Shown one piece after another: positions 25,723-33,886 of a DNA stretch of 64,000 nt. Position 1 is the first letter of the stretch. The number at the start of each line of letters is the position of its first letter. Below the pieces are notes generated by a model. The model was not told the DNA's origin. It saw nothing but the letters and a program-made list of their open reading frames with translations, and searched no databases. Origin of the DNA: DASWTL01 sp966250385 (GTDB taxonomy: Bacteria; Bacteroidota; Bacteroidia; Sphingobacteriales; Sphingobacteriaceae); contig CBINHC010000013.1 of assembly GCA_966250385.1 (NCBI GenBank), positions 61,634 through 125,633 of the forward strand. Direction: 5' to 3'. The position numbers were made by a program, and so were the translations under genes.

Positions 25723-27987
25723 ATGAAATTCATCATCCTATTGCTTTCGCAGGGCGTGTTCGTCCCGGCGTTTGCACAGACCCACACGTTGTGCGGGACG
25801 GTCTCGTCGGGTCTGGAACCATTGCGTTCTGCAAGTATCTTCCTGAGGGGCACTGCCTTCCGGGTGCCCGCAGACAGCCTCGGACGATATGTCGTCAACG
25901 GAATTCCGGCGGGAACCTATACGGTCACGGCGGCATCCGTCGGCTACCATGCCGTTTCCAAGACCGTCACGCTGGCCGACAGCCCGGCGGTAACCTTGGA
26001 TTTTTTCCTGAGGCTGGATGAGCAGTCTCTTAAGGAGGTGGTCGTCACGGGGACTATGAAGGAGATCAGTCGTTTGGAAAGTTCCGTGCCTGTGGAGGTC
26101 TTCAGCCGCGCTTTCTTCCGGAAGAACCCGGTGCCAACGCTGTTTGATGCGCTGCAGCATATTAATGGGGTGCGCCCTCAGCTGAACTGCAATATCTGCA
26201 ATACCGGGGACATTCATATGAACGGGCTGGAAGGACCCTACACCATGATCCTGATTGACGGCATGCCGATCGTCAGCGGGCTGTCGTCTGTCTACGGACT
26301 TTCGGGGATTCCGGCCGCACTGATCGACAGGATGGAGGTCGTCAAGGGCCCGGTTTCCTCGCTGTACGGATCGGAGGCGGTGGGCGGCCTCGTCAATATT
26401 ATCACCAGCAATCCGGCGAACGCCCCTGCACTCACAGCCGAACTGTCCGGAACTTCCTGGGGCGAGTGGAACAGCGACCTCGGCCTGAAACTGCGGGCCG
26501 GAAAGAAGGCGACGGTGCTAACTGGTGTCAACTATTTCAGGTACGCTAACCCGGTGGACAACAACCATGATCAATTTACGGATGTTGCGCTGGCCAACCG
26601 GATCTCGCTTTTTCAGAAATGGAATGCGGACCGCCCGGACAAGCGCCTTTTTTCCCTGGCGGCCCGCTACAATTACGAGGACCGTTGGGGCGGAGACCGG
26701 GAATGGAACCGGTCCTTCCGGGGTACGGATCAGCGGTACGGGGAGAGCATCTATACCAGCCGCTGGGAAATCATCGGCCGGTACCAGCTTCCCCTGCCGG
26801 AAAAGCTTGTCCTGGGCTTTTCGTTCAATGACCACCGGCAAAACTCGGTATATGGCATCACGCCGTACGTTGCACGCCAGCAGATTGCCTTCGGGCAGCT
26901 TACCTGGGATAAAAAGGTGAAGAACCATGACATGCTGATGGGTGCGGCCATTCGGTTTACCCGGTACGATGACAATACTCCCGCAACCGCGATCCGGCCG
27001 GAAAGGACCTGGCTTCCGGGACTCTTCGTTCAGGATGAGCTCAGCCTGGCGGATCGGCACAAACTGCTCCTGGGGCTGCGCTATGATCATCACGACCGGC
27101 ACGGCCATATTTTTACCCCGCGGCTGGCCTTCAAATGGAAATGGAATGACGAAAATGTCTTCCGGTTAAATGCCGGGACCGGGTTTCGGGTGGTTTCCCT
27201 GTTCGCCGAGGAGCATGCCGCACTGACAGGCGCCCGCGAGGTGGTGGTCGAAGAAGAGCTCGCCCCCGAAAGAAGCTACAATCTGAACGTGAATTACATC
27301 CGCAAAGCGGAACTCGGCGGCGCGGCGCATCTGACGATCGATGCATCCGCCTGGTATACCCGGTTCAGCAACCAGATCCTTCCCGACTATCTGAGCGACC
27401 CGAATAAGATCCTGTACCGGAATCTGGAAGGGCATGCCGTATCCCGGGGTATCAGCTTCAACGGGGACCTGGAACTCCCCGCCGGTGTCCAGGTTATCCT
27501 GGGCGGAACGTATCTTGACGTATTCTCGCGCCCGGACGGAGGAGATCCGGAGCGGCCTCTCCTTACCGAGAAATTTACAGCTACCTGGGGGATTACCGCG
27601 TTTCTGGACCGTGCGAATCTGGTCGTTGATTACACCGGGAACCTGTACGGACCGATGCGGCTGCCCAGGCTGGGTCTGGCGGATCCGCGAAGCTCATCCT
27701 CTCCATGGTGGAGTATTCAGAATGTTCAGGTGACCTACCGGGGAAAAAACGGTTGGGAGGTTTACGGCGGGGTGAAGAATCTGCTCAACTGGACCCCGGG
27801 GAAGGGGGAACCGTTCCTGATCGCCCGAAGTCATGACCCTTTTGACAAACAGGTCCGGTACGGCTCAGACGGACAGGTTCTGGCTACCCCCGAGAACCCC
27901 TGGGCCCTCACATTTGATCCCGGGTTCGTCTATGGTCCGAACCAGGGCATCCGGGGGTTCACAGGCCTGCGCTTCAGGCTCAAATGA
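25723..27987 (+). CDS. TonB-dependent outer-membrane receptor, probable metal uptake
   Basis: 754 residues from ATG 25723. Signal peptide (FIILLLSQGVFVPAFAQ), a CarboxypepD_reg-like beta-sandwich (about 20-105), the TonB-box/plug domain including LNCNICNTGDIHMNGLEGP and VEVVKGPVSSLYGSEAVGG-type plug end (here MEVVKGPVSSLYGS), then a 22-strand-type barrel ending in GLRFRLK. The CxxC pair in the plug is a notable conserved-looking feature. There is no SusD partner, so it is not a glycan system. The upstream operator shared with mntR/mntH suggests manganese or iron-chelate import. It converges with the NRAMP gene over a common hairpin. Confidence 0.88.
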   Translation: MKFIILLLSQGVFVPAFAQTHTLCGTVSSGLEPLRSASIFLRGTAFRVPADSLGRYVVNGIPAGTYTVTAASVGYHAVSKTVTLADSPAVTLDFFLRLDEQSLKEVVVTGTMKEISRLESSVPVEVFSRAFFRKNPVPTLFDALQHINGVRPQLNCNICNTGDIHMNGLEGPYTMILIDGMPIVSGLSSVYGLSGIPAALIDRMEVVKGPVSSLYGSEAVGGLVNIITSNPANAPALTAELSGTSWGEWNSDLGLKLRAGKKATVLTGVNYFRYANPVDNNHDQFTDVALANRISLFQKWNADRPDKRLFSLAARYNYEDRWGGDREWNRSFRGTDQRYGESIYTSRWEIIGRYQLPLPEKLVLGFSFNDHRQNSVYGITPYVARQQIAFGQLTWDKKVKNHDMLMGAAIRFTRYDDNTPATAIRPERTWLPGLFVQDELSLADRHKLLLGLRYDHHDRHGHIFTPRLAFKWKWNDENVFRLNAGTGFRVVSLFAEEHAALTGAREVVVEEELAPERSYNLNVNYIRKAELGGAAHLTIDASAWYTRFSNQILPDYLSDPNKILYRNLEGHAVSRGISFNGDLELPAGVQVILGGTYLDVFSRPDGGDPERPLLTEKFTATWGITAFLDRANLVVDYTGNLYGPMRLPRLGLADPRSSSSPWWSIQNVQVTYRGKNGWEVYGGVKNLLNWTPGKGEPFLIARSHDPFDKQVRYGSDGQVLATPENPWALTFDPGFVYGPNQGIRGFTGLRFRLK

Positions 27988-28020
27988 GACGCTGTCCCGG
28001 CGGTTACCGGGCCTGTCTCA
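27985..28020. terminator. Bidirectional hairpin spanning the stop codons of two convergent genes
   Basis: Arms TGAGAC (27985-27990) and GTCTCA (28015-28020) plus inner CCCGG/CCGGG form one stem; the receptor TGA and the NRAMP TGA are each part of the outer arms. No T-run, so termination would be non-canonical. Confidence 0.45.
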
Positions 28021-29886
28021 CCGGATGATGAGCATCGGAATATTGACCTTGTGGCGGACAGAGTCCAGGGTGGTGCCGAACACCAGGTCGCTGATACCTT
28101 TATGGCCGTGGGCGCCCATTACCAGCAGGTCGATCCGGTTAGCCTGTACGGCGTGCGCGATCGCCTGGGAGGCGGTGCCGTAACCGACAAACACCGTTGC
28201 CCTGTAACCGAGCTCTTCGAGGTTGTGCCGGTATTTTTCCAGGTTCAGGGTGTCGCTCTGCGTCTCCAGGTCGAGCACCTTCTCGCCATGGAAACGCGCG
28301 CCTGCGGTCTCCACCACATGGATCAGGTAGTAGCTGGCCCCTTTACCGCCCTGGATCAGCGCATTGCGGATGGTATCGCGGTCCTTGGAGGAAAAGTCAA
28401 CCGGGATGCCGATCCGTTTATACTCAACCGGCTCGATCGGTTCGATATCGAGCGCCGCCCCGTGAGGCACGCTGGAGATCGCCCGGTCCTTCCGGCGGAC
28501 GAAAGGCGCCAGGAATACGTAGGCCAGGAGCAGGGCCGTTCCCAGGAGCGCCGGAAAGACCAGCAGATAAATCCACCAGCTGTTCCCGGTCCGGTCGATC
28601 CAGCCCGATACTTCCTGCATAACCAGCTTGACATTCAAACCGACGATGATAAAGGCACTGGTCCAGGCGAGGATCTTGACCCAGTTCCGGATCACGAAAC
28701 CTTTCATCCGTTCCTTATCCGAATTGAAGTGGATCAGCGGAATGATCGCGAAACCCAGCTGCAGGCTCAGGACCACCTGGCTCAGGACGAGCAGGTCTCC
28801 GAGGGCATCCTCTCCGTAATACAGTATGGTGAAAAAGGCCGGAACGATCGCCAGCAACCGGGTCAGCAGCCGGCGCAGCCAGGGCTGTATACGCAGGTTC
28901 AGATGGCCTTCCATGACGATCTGGCCAGCAAGGGTTCCAGTGATGGTCGAACTCTGCCCGGATGCGATCAGCGCGACAGCGAAGAGGGTCGGTGAGAGGG
29001 AGCCGAAGATCCCTTCCAGCAGGCGGTAGGCATCCTCGATCTCCGCCACTTCAAACAGCCCGTTCTTGTAGAAAGCCGTGGCGGCCAGGACCAGGATGGC
29101 TGCATTGACGAAAAAAGCGAGATTCAGCGCAATGGATGTATCGATCAGGTTGTATTTCAATGCATCCCGGATGCCTTTGGTCGTCTGTTCCACCTTTCGG
29201 GTCTGGACCAGCGAGGAATGCAGATAGAGGTTGTGAGGCATGACCGTCGCCCCGATGATTCCGATGGCGATGTAGAGCGCATTCCCGGAAAGGACAGACG
29301 GAGTAAAACCGGAAAGAACCTCTGCGGCCTCGGGCTTGACGATGAACATCTCGGTAAGGAATGAAATGCCGACGATGAACACCATGGAAACGATAAAGAC
29401 CTCCATCATGCGCATACCCTTGTTCAGCAGGAACAGCAGCAGGAACGTGTCCAGGATCGTCAGGGAAATCCCCCAGATGAGCGGGAGTCCGAAAAGCAGA
29501 TTAAGTCCGATAGCCATTCCGATTATTTCGGCCAGGTCACAGGCGATGATGGCGATCTGCGCAAGAACATACAGCGGATAGTTGACCATGCGCGGATAGG
29601 CTTTCCGCGACGCCTGGGCCAGATCCAGGCCGCGGACGATACCCAGCCGGGCGCTCAGCGACTGCAGGAGCAGGGCGATCAGGTTGGACATCAGCAAAAC
29701 CCAGATCAGCTGGTAGCCGAACTGGCTTCCGCCGGCGATATCGGTTGCCCAGTTTCCCGGATCCATGTAGCCGACGCTGACCAGGTAGGCCGGACCGATA
29801 AATGCCATCAGTTTCCGCCAGCCGGTTTTCCCGGAAGTCTTTACGGAGGAGTGGACCTCACTGAGTGATTCGCTGTATGGGTTCAT
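28018..29886 (-). CDS. mntH: NRAMP/MntH divalent metal transporter fused to a UspA domain
   Basis: 622 residues. The first ~450 are the NRAMP fold with about eleven membrane helices, metal-site DPGN (Asp42, Asn45) and AxxMPH (Ala213, Met216, His218), which indicates Mn2+/Fe2+ transport driven by protons. After a linker, residues about 489-622 form a universal stress protein domain with the ATP-binding pattern G591-xx-G594-9x-G604-T605. The fusion puts a nucleotide-binding domain on the cytoplasmic C-terminus, possibly gating transport by ATP or stress state (inference). The start ATG overlaps the mntR-type stop by 4 bases, so the regulator and transporter form an operon. Confidence 0.92.
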   Translation of the reverse strand: MNPYSESLSEVHSSVKTSGKTGWRKLMAFIGPAYLVSVGYMDPGNWATDIAGGSQFGYQLIWVLLMSNLIALLLQSLSARLGIVRGLDLAQASRKAYPRMVNYPLYVLAQIAIIACDLAEIIGMAIGLNLLFGLPLIWGISLTILDTFLLLFLLNKGMRMMEVFIVSMVFIVGISFLTEMFIVKPEAAEVLSGFTPSVLSGNALYIAIGIIGATVMPHNLYLHSSLVQTRKVEQTTKGIRDALKYNLIDTSIALNLAFFVNAAILVLAATAFYKNGLFEVAEIEDAYRLLEGIFGSLSPTLFAVALIASGQSSTITGTLAGQIVMEGHLNLRIQPWLRRLLTRLLAIVPAFFTILYYGEDALGDLLVLSQVVLSLQLGFAIIPLIHFNSDKERMKGFVIRNWVKILAWTSAFIIVGLNVKLVMQEVSGWIDRTGNSWWIYLLVFPALLGTALLLAYVFLAPFVRRKDRAISSVPHGAALDIEPIEPVEYKRIGIPVDFSSKDRDTIRNALIQGGKGASYYLIHVVETAGARFHGEKVLDLETQSDTLNLEKYRHNLEELGYRATVFVGYGTASQAIAHAVQANRIDLLVMGAHGHKGISDLVFGTTLDSVRHKVNIPMLIIR

Positions 29887-30536
29887 CGTACGATCAGGAT
29901 ATTGTTGGCGACTTTATTACTTACTGTGATTTCCCGGCTTTCGAGCATGAGGTTCATGGATCCGTCATACTCCATAGAGTCCAGCACCGTGATTTTCTTT
30001 CCCAGGGTCAGTCCGGTTTTTTCAAGGTACTGCAGGAAGGCCGGAGCATGTTCGCAAACCCCCGAAATGGTCCCGGACTGTTCCCGTCCGAGTTCGGAGA
30101 GCTTGACCAGCTCGGTTTTCGGGAACCGGCCCTCCTTGTCGGGGATCAGGTCGCCGTGCGGATCAACTTTCGGGTTTCCCAGGAAATCATCGAGCCGGTC
30201 GATCAGCTGGTTGGAATTGATATGTTCAAGCTCTTCAGCCAGCTCGTGAACCTCGTCCCATTTGAAGCCGAGTTTGTCCACCAGGAACACCTCCCAGATA
30301 CGGTGTTTCCGCACGATATTGACCGCGGTTCCCCGGCCTTTTTCCGTGAGCGTCACACCCTGATATCGGATATAGTTGATCAAAGCCTTGTCCGCCAGTT
30401 TTTTAAGCATGTCGGTTACCGAGGCCGCCTTTGTATTGATCAGTTCCGCGATATTGTTCGTGGAGACAGGTGCATTGTCCTCCGTTGTCAGATGGTAGAT
30501 CGCTTTGAGGTAGTTCTCTTCGGTAAAGGAGTTCAT
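29883..30536 (-). CDS. mntR: DtxR/MntR-family metal-dependent transcriptional regulator
   Basis: 217 residues: N-terminal winged helix (1-70), dimerisation and metal-binding domain (71-140) and a C-terminal FeoA/SH3-like domain (about 150-217). Aligning with DtxR, ligands His78, Glu82, His97, Glu104 and His105 are kept, and the iron-type Cys102 position is Glu101, giving the ExxEH pattern of manganese-responsive MntR. This favours Mn2+ as co-repressor (inference from family). It precedes mntH with a 4-base overlap and has a palindromic operator in its own promoter, implying autoregulation. Confidence 0.9.
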   Translation of the reverse strand: MNSFTEENYLKAIYHLTTEDNAPVSTNNIAELINTKAASVTDMLKKLADKALINYIRYQGVTLTEKGRGTAVNIVRKHRIWEVFLVDKLGFKWDEVHELAEELEHINSNQLIDRLDDFLGNPKVDPHGDLIPDKEGRFPKTELVKLSELGREQSGTISGVCEHAPAFLQYLEKTGLTLGKKITVLDSMEYDGSMNLMLESREITVSNKVANNILIVR

Positions 30537-30554
30537 AGGCGGCTTATTATTTTA

Positions 30555-30562
30555 CAAACCTA
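30555..30562 (-). promoter_or_regulatory. -7 element TAGGTTTG of the mntR-mntH operon
   Basis: Exact TAnnTTTG on the minus strand, 18 bases before the mntR start; the operator at 30571-30586 lies 8 bases further upstream. Confidence 0.55.
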
Positions 30563-30570
30563 ATTAATAA

Positions 30571-30586
30571 TTTAGATTAGTCTAAA
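30571..30586. promoter_or_regulatory. Candidate MntR operator TTTAGA-TTAG-TCTAAA
   Basis: Perfect 6-base arms with 4-base spacer, identical in arms and spacing to the site before the TonB receptor (25678-25693). It lies in the promoter spacer of the mntR-mntH operon. Confidence 0.72.
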
Positions 30587-30638
30587 AATGTTTGCACTAT
30601 TTTTCTGCTTTCCGGCAAATTTAATTTGGTAAATATGC

Positions 30639-30646
30639 TACTTTTG
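30639..30646 (+). promoter_or_regulatory. -7 element TACTTTTG before the Lrp-family gene
   Basis: Exact TAnnTTTG ending 4 bases before ATG 30651, predicting a leaderless or nearly leaderless transcript. Confidence 0.5.
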
Positions 30647-30650
30647 GTTC

Positions 30651-31121
30651 ATGGCACTCGAACTTGATAAAATCGATCTGCAGATCCTGAAGATTCTGCA
30701 GCAGAACGGACGTATAACAAATCTGCAACTATCGAACGAGATCGGTCTCTCGCCCGCCCCGACGCTCGAACGGGTGCGCAAGCTCGAGAATGCCCGGTAC
30801 ATCAAGAGTTATCATGCGCTGGTCGACGAGGAGCTGCTCGGCCTGGGCATCAAGACCTTTATCCAGGTTCAGCTGGACTTTCATAAAAACAATACGATCC
30901 AGATCTTCCTCGAGGAGGTGCGGGCCATTAAGGAGGTCACCGAGTGTCATCACGTGACCGGCCAGTGCGACTTTCTGCTGAAGGTCTATGTGAAGGACAT
31001 CAAAGCCTATGAACGGCTGATCATGGATAAGATCAGCAAGATCAGTGTCGTGAAGACCTTTCAGACCATGATGATCATGTCGACCAGTAAGAAGGAGCCG
31101 ATCGTTCCCCTGGAATACTAG
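30651..31121 (+). CDS. Lrp/AsnC-family transcriptional regulator
   Basis: 156 residues: N-terminal HTH (LDKIDLQILKILQQNGRITN, LSNEIGLSPAPTLERVRKLE) and C-terminal RAM/AsnC ligand domain (VTECHHVTGQCDFLLKVYVKD). The family controls amino acid metabolism and binds amino acids as octamers. Its stop codon overlaps that of ung on the other strand: both TAGs lie in one CTAG. Confidence 0.93.
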   Translation: MALELDKIDLQILKILQQNGRITNLQLSNEIGLSPAPTLERVRKLENARYIKSYHALVDEELLGLGIKTFIQVQLDFHKNNTIQIFLEEVRAIKEVTECHHVTGQCDFLLKVYVKDIKAYERLIMDKISKISVVKTFQTMMIMSTSKKEPIVPLEY

Positions 31122-31789
31122 ATCTGCCAGTTGATGGGCGTGAGGCCCCGCCGGGCCAGGATCTCATTCGTCCTGGAGAAATGCCGGCATCCGAAAAAGC
31201 CGGTATAGGCCGAAAGGGGAGATGGGTGCGGAGCCTTGAGAATCGTATGGCGGACAGGATCGATGAGCGATTCCCGGGCTTGTGCGTTCTGGCCCCAGAG
31301 CAGAAACACCAGTCCGTCCCGCTGCTGGGACAATTCGGTGATGGTCCGGTCGGTGAACCGCTCCCAGCCTTTGCCGCGGTGCGACAGGGAAGCCCCGGCA
31401 CGTACCGTCAGCACTGTGTTGAGGAGCAGTACTCCCTGGTCCGTCCAGGCGGTGAGGTTGCCGTGGGCGGGAATCCGGAAGCTCGGGATATCGGCGTGAA
31501 GCTCCTTAAAGATGTTTTTCAGGGTAGGCGGCAGTTTACCGTGCTCCACCGAAAAGGCGAGACCATGGGCCTGTCCCGGACCTGTGTACGGGTCCTGGCC
31601 GAGAATGACGACCCTGGTCTTTGCAAAAGGCGTATGCTGATATGCATTGAAGATAAGGCGGCGCGAAGGGTAGACCAGGTGGCCGGAGGTTTCTTCCTGA
31701 TCCAGGAAATCCAGCAGTTTCCGGAAGTAATCCCGGTCCATTTCCGTACCTAAAACGTCCTTCCAGGAATCTTCCAGGGGAATTGCCAT
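31118..31789 (-). CDS. ung: Uracil-DNA glycosylase
   Basis: 223 residues. Water-activating Asp in VVILGQDPYTGPGQAHGLAFS, the LLLNTVLTVRAGASLSH segment and the minor-groove loop HPSPLSAYTGFFGCRHFS. Removes uracil from DNA to start base excision repair. Convergent with the Lrp gene with a 4-base overlap. Confidence 0.97.
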   Translation of the reverse strand: MAIPLEDSWKDVLGTEMDRDYFRKLLDFLDQEETSGHLVYPSRRLIFNAYQHTPFAKTRVVILGQDPYTGPGQAHGLAFSVEHGKLPPTLKNIFKELHADIPSFRIPAHGNLTAWTDQGVLLLNTVLTVRAGASLSHRGKGWERFTDRTITELSQQRDGLVFLLWGQNAQARESLIDPVRHTILKAPHPSPLSAYTGFFGCRHFSRTNEILARRGLTPINWQI

Positions 31790-31866
31790 ATTATCAGGTT
31801 TGTTTGCTTAAGCCGCCAAATAAACGGATATTTGCACCCACGAATTTATATTTTACTTCATTAGCA

Positions 31867-32406
31867 ATGCCAAATTTTGTTCGATTAATCATATCATTCG
31901 CTTTCCTGGGCGCCGCCGTTACCCTGATGGTCTTCGGGCATTGGGGCTGGGGCATCCTGCTGGTGCTGCTGGCGCTGCTGGTAGTCGTCACATTCTTCTT
32001 CAATGAGAAGATGCTGATCGCCCAGTATTATCTCCGCAAGGAGAATATGGCAAAAGCGGAGCAGTGGCTGGGAAAAATCAAGAATCACGAAAAGGAACTG
32101 ATCCGGCCGCAGCACGGTTACTATAATCTGCTGATCGGATTGATCGAATCCCGGAAGGCGCCCCTGCAGTCGGAAAAATACTTCAAACGAGCGCTTGCCC
32201 TGGGTATGACCATGGAACATAATGTAGCGCTTGCTAAATTAAGCCTGGCGGGAATCGCCATGTCAAAGCGGAATAAACGGGAGGCTCAGATGTACCTTCA
32301 GGAGGCAAAAAAAGCCGACAAGAATAAGTTACTGGCCGACCAGATCAAAATGATGCAGGCGCAGATGGGGCAGCTTGACCGCGTTCAGGTCCGTACCCGC
32401 CGCTAG
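31867..32406 (+). CDS. Hypothetical membrane protein with TPR-like C-terminal half (179 aa)
   Basis: I start at ATG 31867; the frame upstream to 31783 overlaps the ung start region. Two adjacent hydrophobic helices (about 4-45: LIISFAFLGAAVTLMVF, WGILLVLLALLVVVTFFF) are followed by a soluble helical part with tetratricopeptide-like periodicity (MAKAEQWLGKI, SEKYFKRALALGMTMEHN, REAQMYLQEAKKADKN). Function unknown; topology suggests a cytoplasmic scaffold at the inner membrane. An intrinsic terminator follows. Confidence 0.75.
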   Translation: MPNFVRLIISFAFLGAAVTLMVFGHWGWGILLVLLALLVVVTFFFNEKMLIAQYYLRKENMAKAEQWLGKIKNHEKELIRPQHGYYNLLIGLIESRKAPLQSEKYFKRALALGMTMEHNVALAKLSLAGIAMSKRNKREAQMYLQEAKKADKNKLLADQIKMMQAQMGQLDRVQVRTRR

Positions 32407-32429
32407 CCGGCTCAACGTTGAAGCATTAC

Positions 32430-32458
32430 AAAGCCGTCTGAATTGACGGCTTTTTTGG
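32430..32458 (+). terminator. Intrinsic terminator
   Basis: Stem AAAGCCGTC/GACGGCTTT with a 6-base loop followed by a T-run, 23 bases after the stop at 32406. Confidence 0.85.
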
Positions 32459-32733
32459 TTTTTTGCCGGAACGGCGACTATTCCGCCCGCGGTCTCCTGC
32501 GGAAATTGCTCAGTTTTTTTCACACATTTCCGGGGCGGTTCCGGCCCCGTATCCGCGGCGCCGCGAAGACCGCTTCCCAATGGCGTTTTTCAAAGGTGTT
32601 CAAACATGCATGCGATGACATAATATACTGAGAATGAGAAAAAAATATAAGAAATTGTTCTGCACTTTTCTTCTTGATTAATGTTAAATTGAGGTGGAAA
32701 TAGCCTGAAAGGATTCCACTTAAAGCAGCACGT
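32459..32733. other. Non-coding stretch with tandem G+C-rich palindromes, then an A/T-rich leader
   Basis: Two adjacent self-complementary elements: CGGGGC-N7-GCCCCG (32531-32549) and the perfect 12-mer CGCGGCGCCGCG (32554-32565). From about 32600 the sequence turns A/T-rich and may hold a promoter for the small frame at 32734. No gene seen. Confidence 0.4.
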
Positions 32734-32961
32734 ATGGAGAATGTTTTTACCACCATGACCACCGGTGTCGTCATTCCGGTGCCGGAAGAGAAATGTCACG
32801 ACGACATCGTTTTCACCACCTTCAGCCATGCAGTTTTTCGCCCTGAGGAATTAACGACCATCGACCTGATCCGTATGGTATCGGCCATGAACGTTTCCCT
32901 TGACCGTCCGAACAAGACGAGCCCTTCCGAATTCCGTTATTATTGCGGGAATATGCGTTAG
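32734..32961 (+). CDS. Doubtful small protein (75 aa)
   Basis: A short frame beginning MENVFTTMTTGVVIPVPEEK, with an acidic middle and FRPEELTTIDLIRMVSAMNV. I do not recognise it. There is a purine-rich AAAGGA about 25 bases upstream, too far for a typical ribosome site. The frame has reasonable composition but sits in a long gene-poor stretch, so it may be chance. Confidence 0.35.
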   Translation: MENVFTTMTTGVVIPVPEEKCHDDIVFTTFSHAVFRPEELTTIDLIRMVSAMNVSLDRPNKTSPSEFRYYCGNMR

Positions 32962-33389
32962 TTTCCTGCAGGCGGCAGATTTTTTGATTCGGGTTCATCG
33001 CTTCGATTCTTCGTTCCGCCTTCTGATGCTGCATGCTTCATGTGCAAAGTTCATTTCGCGTGATAGGGCGTGTTTCGCCCATGCGTGAACACTCCCGCAA
33101 GTCCGATGTTTGTCCGCAATACCGCCCCGGGATTCCTGGAAATGACTCCGGCCCTGATTCGTCGAACCTGCGGTCCTGCTTCTCGGTCAAGTGCGGGATC
33201 GGAACGTGCAGGTTTTCAGGATTTTACCGAGAGTTGGTATCAGCTTTCCCCATGCGCAGGGTTTTCACCGATTCATCCGGGCCATTTACCGGCAATCGCT
33301 TGTCATGTGCCTAATTCCCATGGACGCTGCTCCGTTTTCACGATAGTTTTGGGTAAACAATTAACAATAACCCTCTAAATATTACCGCC
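32962..33389. other. Gene-poor stretch with a promoter at its right end
   Basis: Pyrimidine-rich on the plus strand. Two overlapping short frames (33033-33314 and 33070-33378) have Pro/Ser/Arg/Cys-rich content typical of non-coding sequence. The right end holds TAGTTTTG (33344-33351), an exact TAnnTTTG, as promoter for the secreted protein at 33390. An untranslated RNA cannot be excluded. Confidence 0.4.
33344..33351 (+). promoter_or_regulatory. -7 element TAGTTTTG before the secreted repeat protein
   Basis: Exact TAnnTTTG; it would leave a leader of roughly 30 bases before ATG 33390. Confidence 0.5.
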
Positions 33390-33881
33390 ATGAAAACTAT
33401 CAGCATCGCCCTCGTCGTCCTGATCATCATGATCGCCGCTGCCTATTCAGCTGAAAGACCAGTCAGGAATGAGTTAAAAGTCCGCGCCCGGTACACCCTG
33501 CCGGTAGCAGAGAACGCCGGACCTCATCAACGTTCCCTGTTTGAAATCGGCTTTCCGGCTGCCGTGACCGGGATGACCGAAGTAACCGGCCTGGTGCCTT
33601 CCGGATCCGGATCCGTGATGTTCAGGAATCCCCAAGAGATCACAGAAGAAGGTTTATCAGAGCAGGCTTTTCAGATCAGCCTTCCTGCCAATGTGATCGG
33701 TGATCCGTCCGACATCATCGTGCCTGAAGGTACCGTACGTGAGCAGTTCAGGGATCCGGCTGTGATCACAGAAGAAGGCCTTTCTGAGCAAGCTTTCCGG
33801 ATCCGTTATCCTGCCCCTGTTGTGGGCTCACCCGAAGATATCCAGGCACAGGAACTGAAACTTGTTCCAGCCCGGGGATAA
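33390..33881 (+). CDS. Secreted protein with about 42-residue internal repeats (163 aa)
   Basis: Signal peptide MKTISIALVVLIIMIAAAYSA, then no recognised domain. Two strong repeat units share the block PxxITEEGLSEQAFxI followed by PAxVxGxPxDI; a first, more diverged unit (FPAAVTGMTEVTGLVPSG) and a partial last one give about three copies. The repeated DNA is also conserved (GATCACAGAAGAAGG occurs in both). Such short beta-prone repeats may bind a surface partner; function unknown. Monocistronic, with its own promoter and a 3' hairpin. Confidence 0.7.
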   Translation: MKTISIALVVLIIMIAAAYSAERPVRNELKVRARYTLPVAENAGPHQRSLFEIGFPAAVTGMTEVTGLVPSGSGSVMFRNPQEITEEGLSEQAFQISLPANVIGDPSDIIVPEGTVREQFRDPAVITEEGLSEQAFRIRYPAPVVGSPEDIQAQELKLVPARG

Positions 33882-33886
33882 CATCG

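Noticed and set aside
25723..27987. TonB receptor as a SusC-type glycan importer
   Set aside because: No SusD-like lipoprotein or glycoside hydrolase is adjacent, and the operator and neighbours point to metal uptake.
28051..28995. 314-residue open frame opposite the NRAMP-UspA gene
   Set aside because: Arg/Gln/Asp-rich composition with no motifs, contained in a well-supported gene on the other strand.
33033..33378. Two overlapping short frames in the gene-poor stretch
   Set aside because: Cys/Pro/Ser/Arg-rich composition, no start context and mutual overlap; typical of non-coding sequence.
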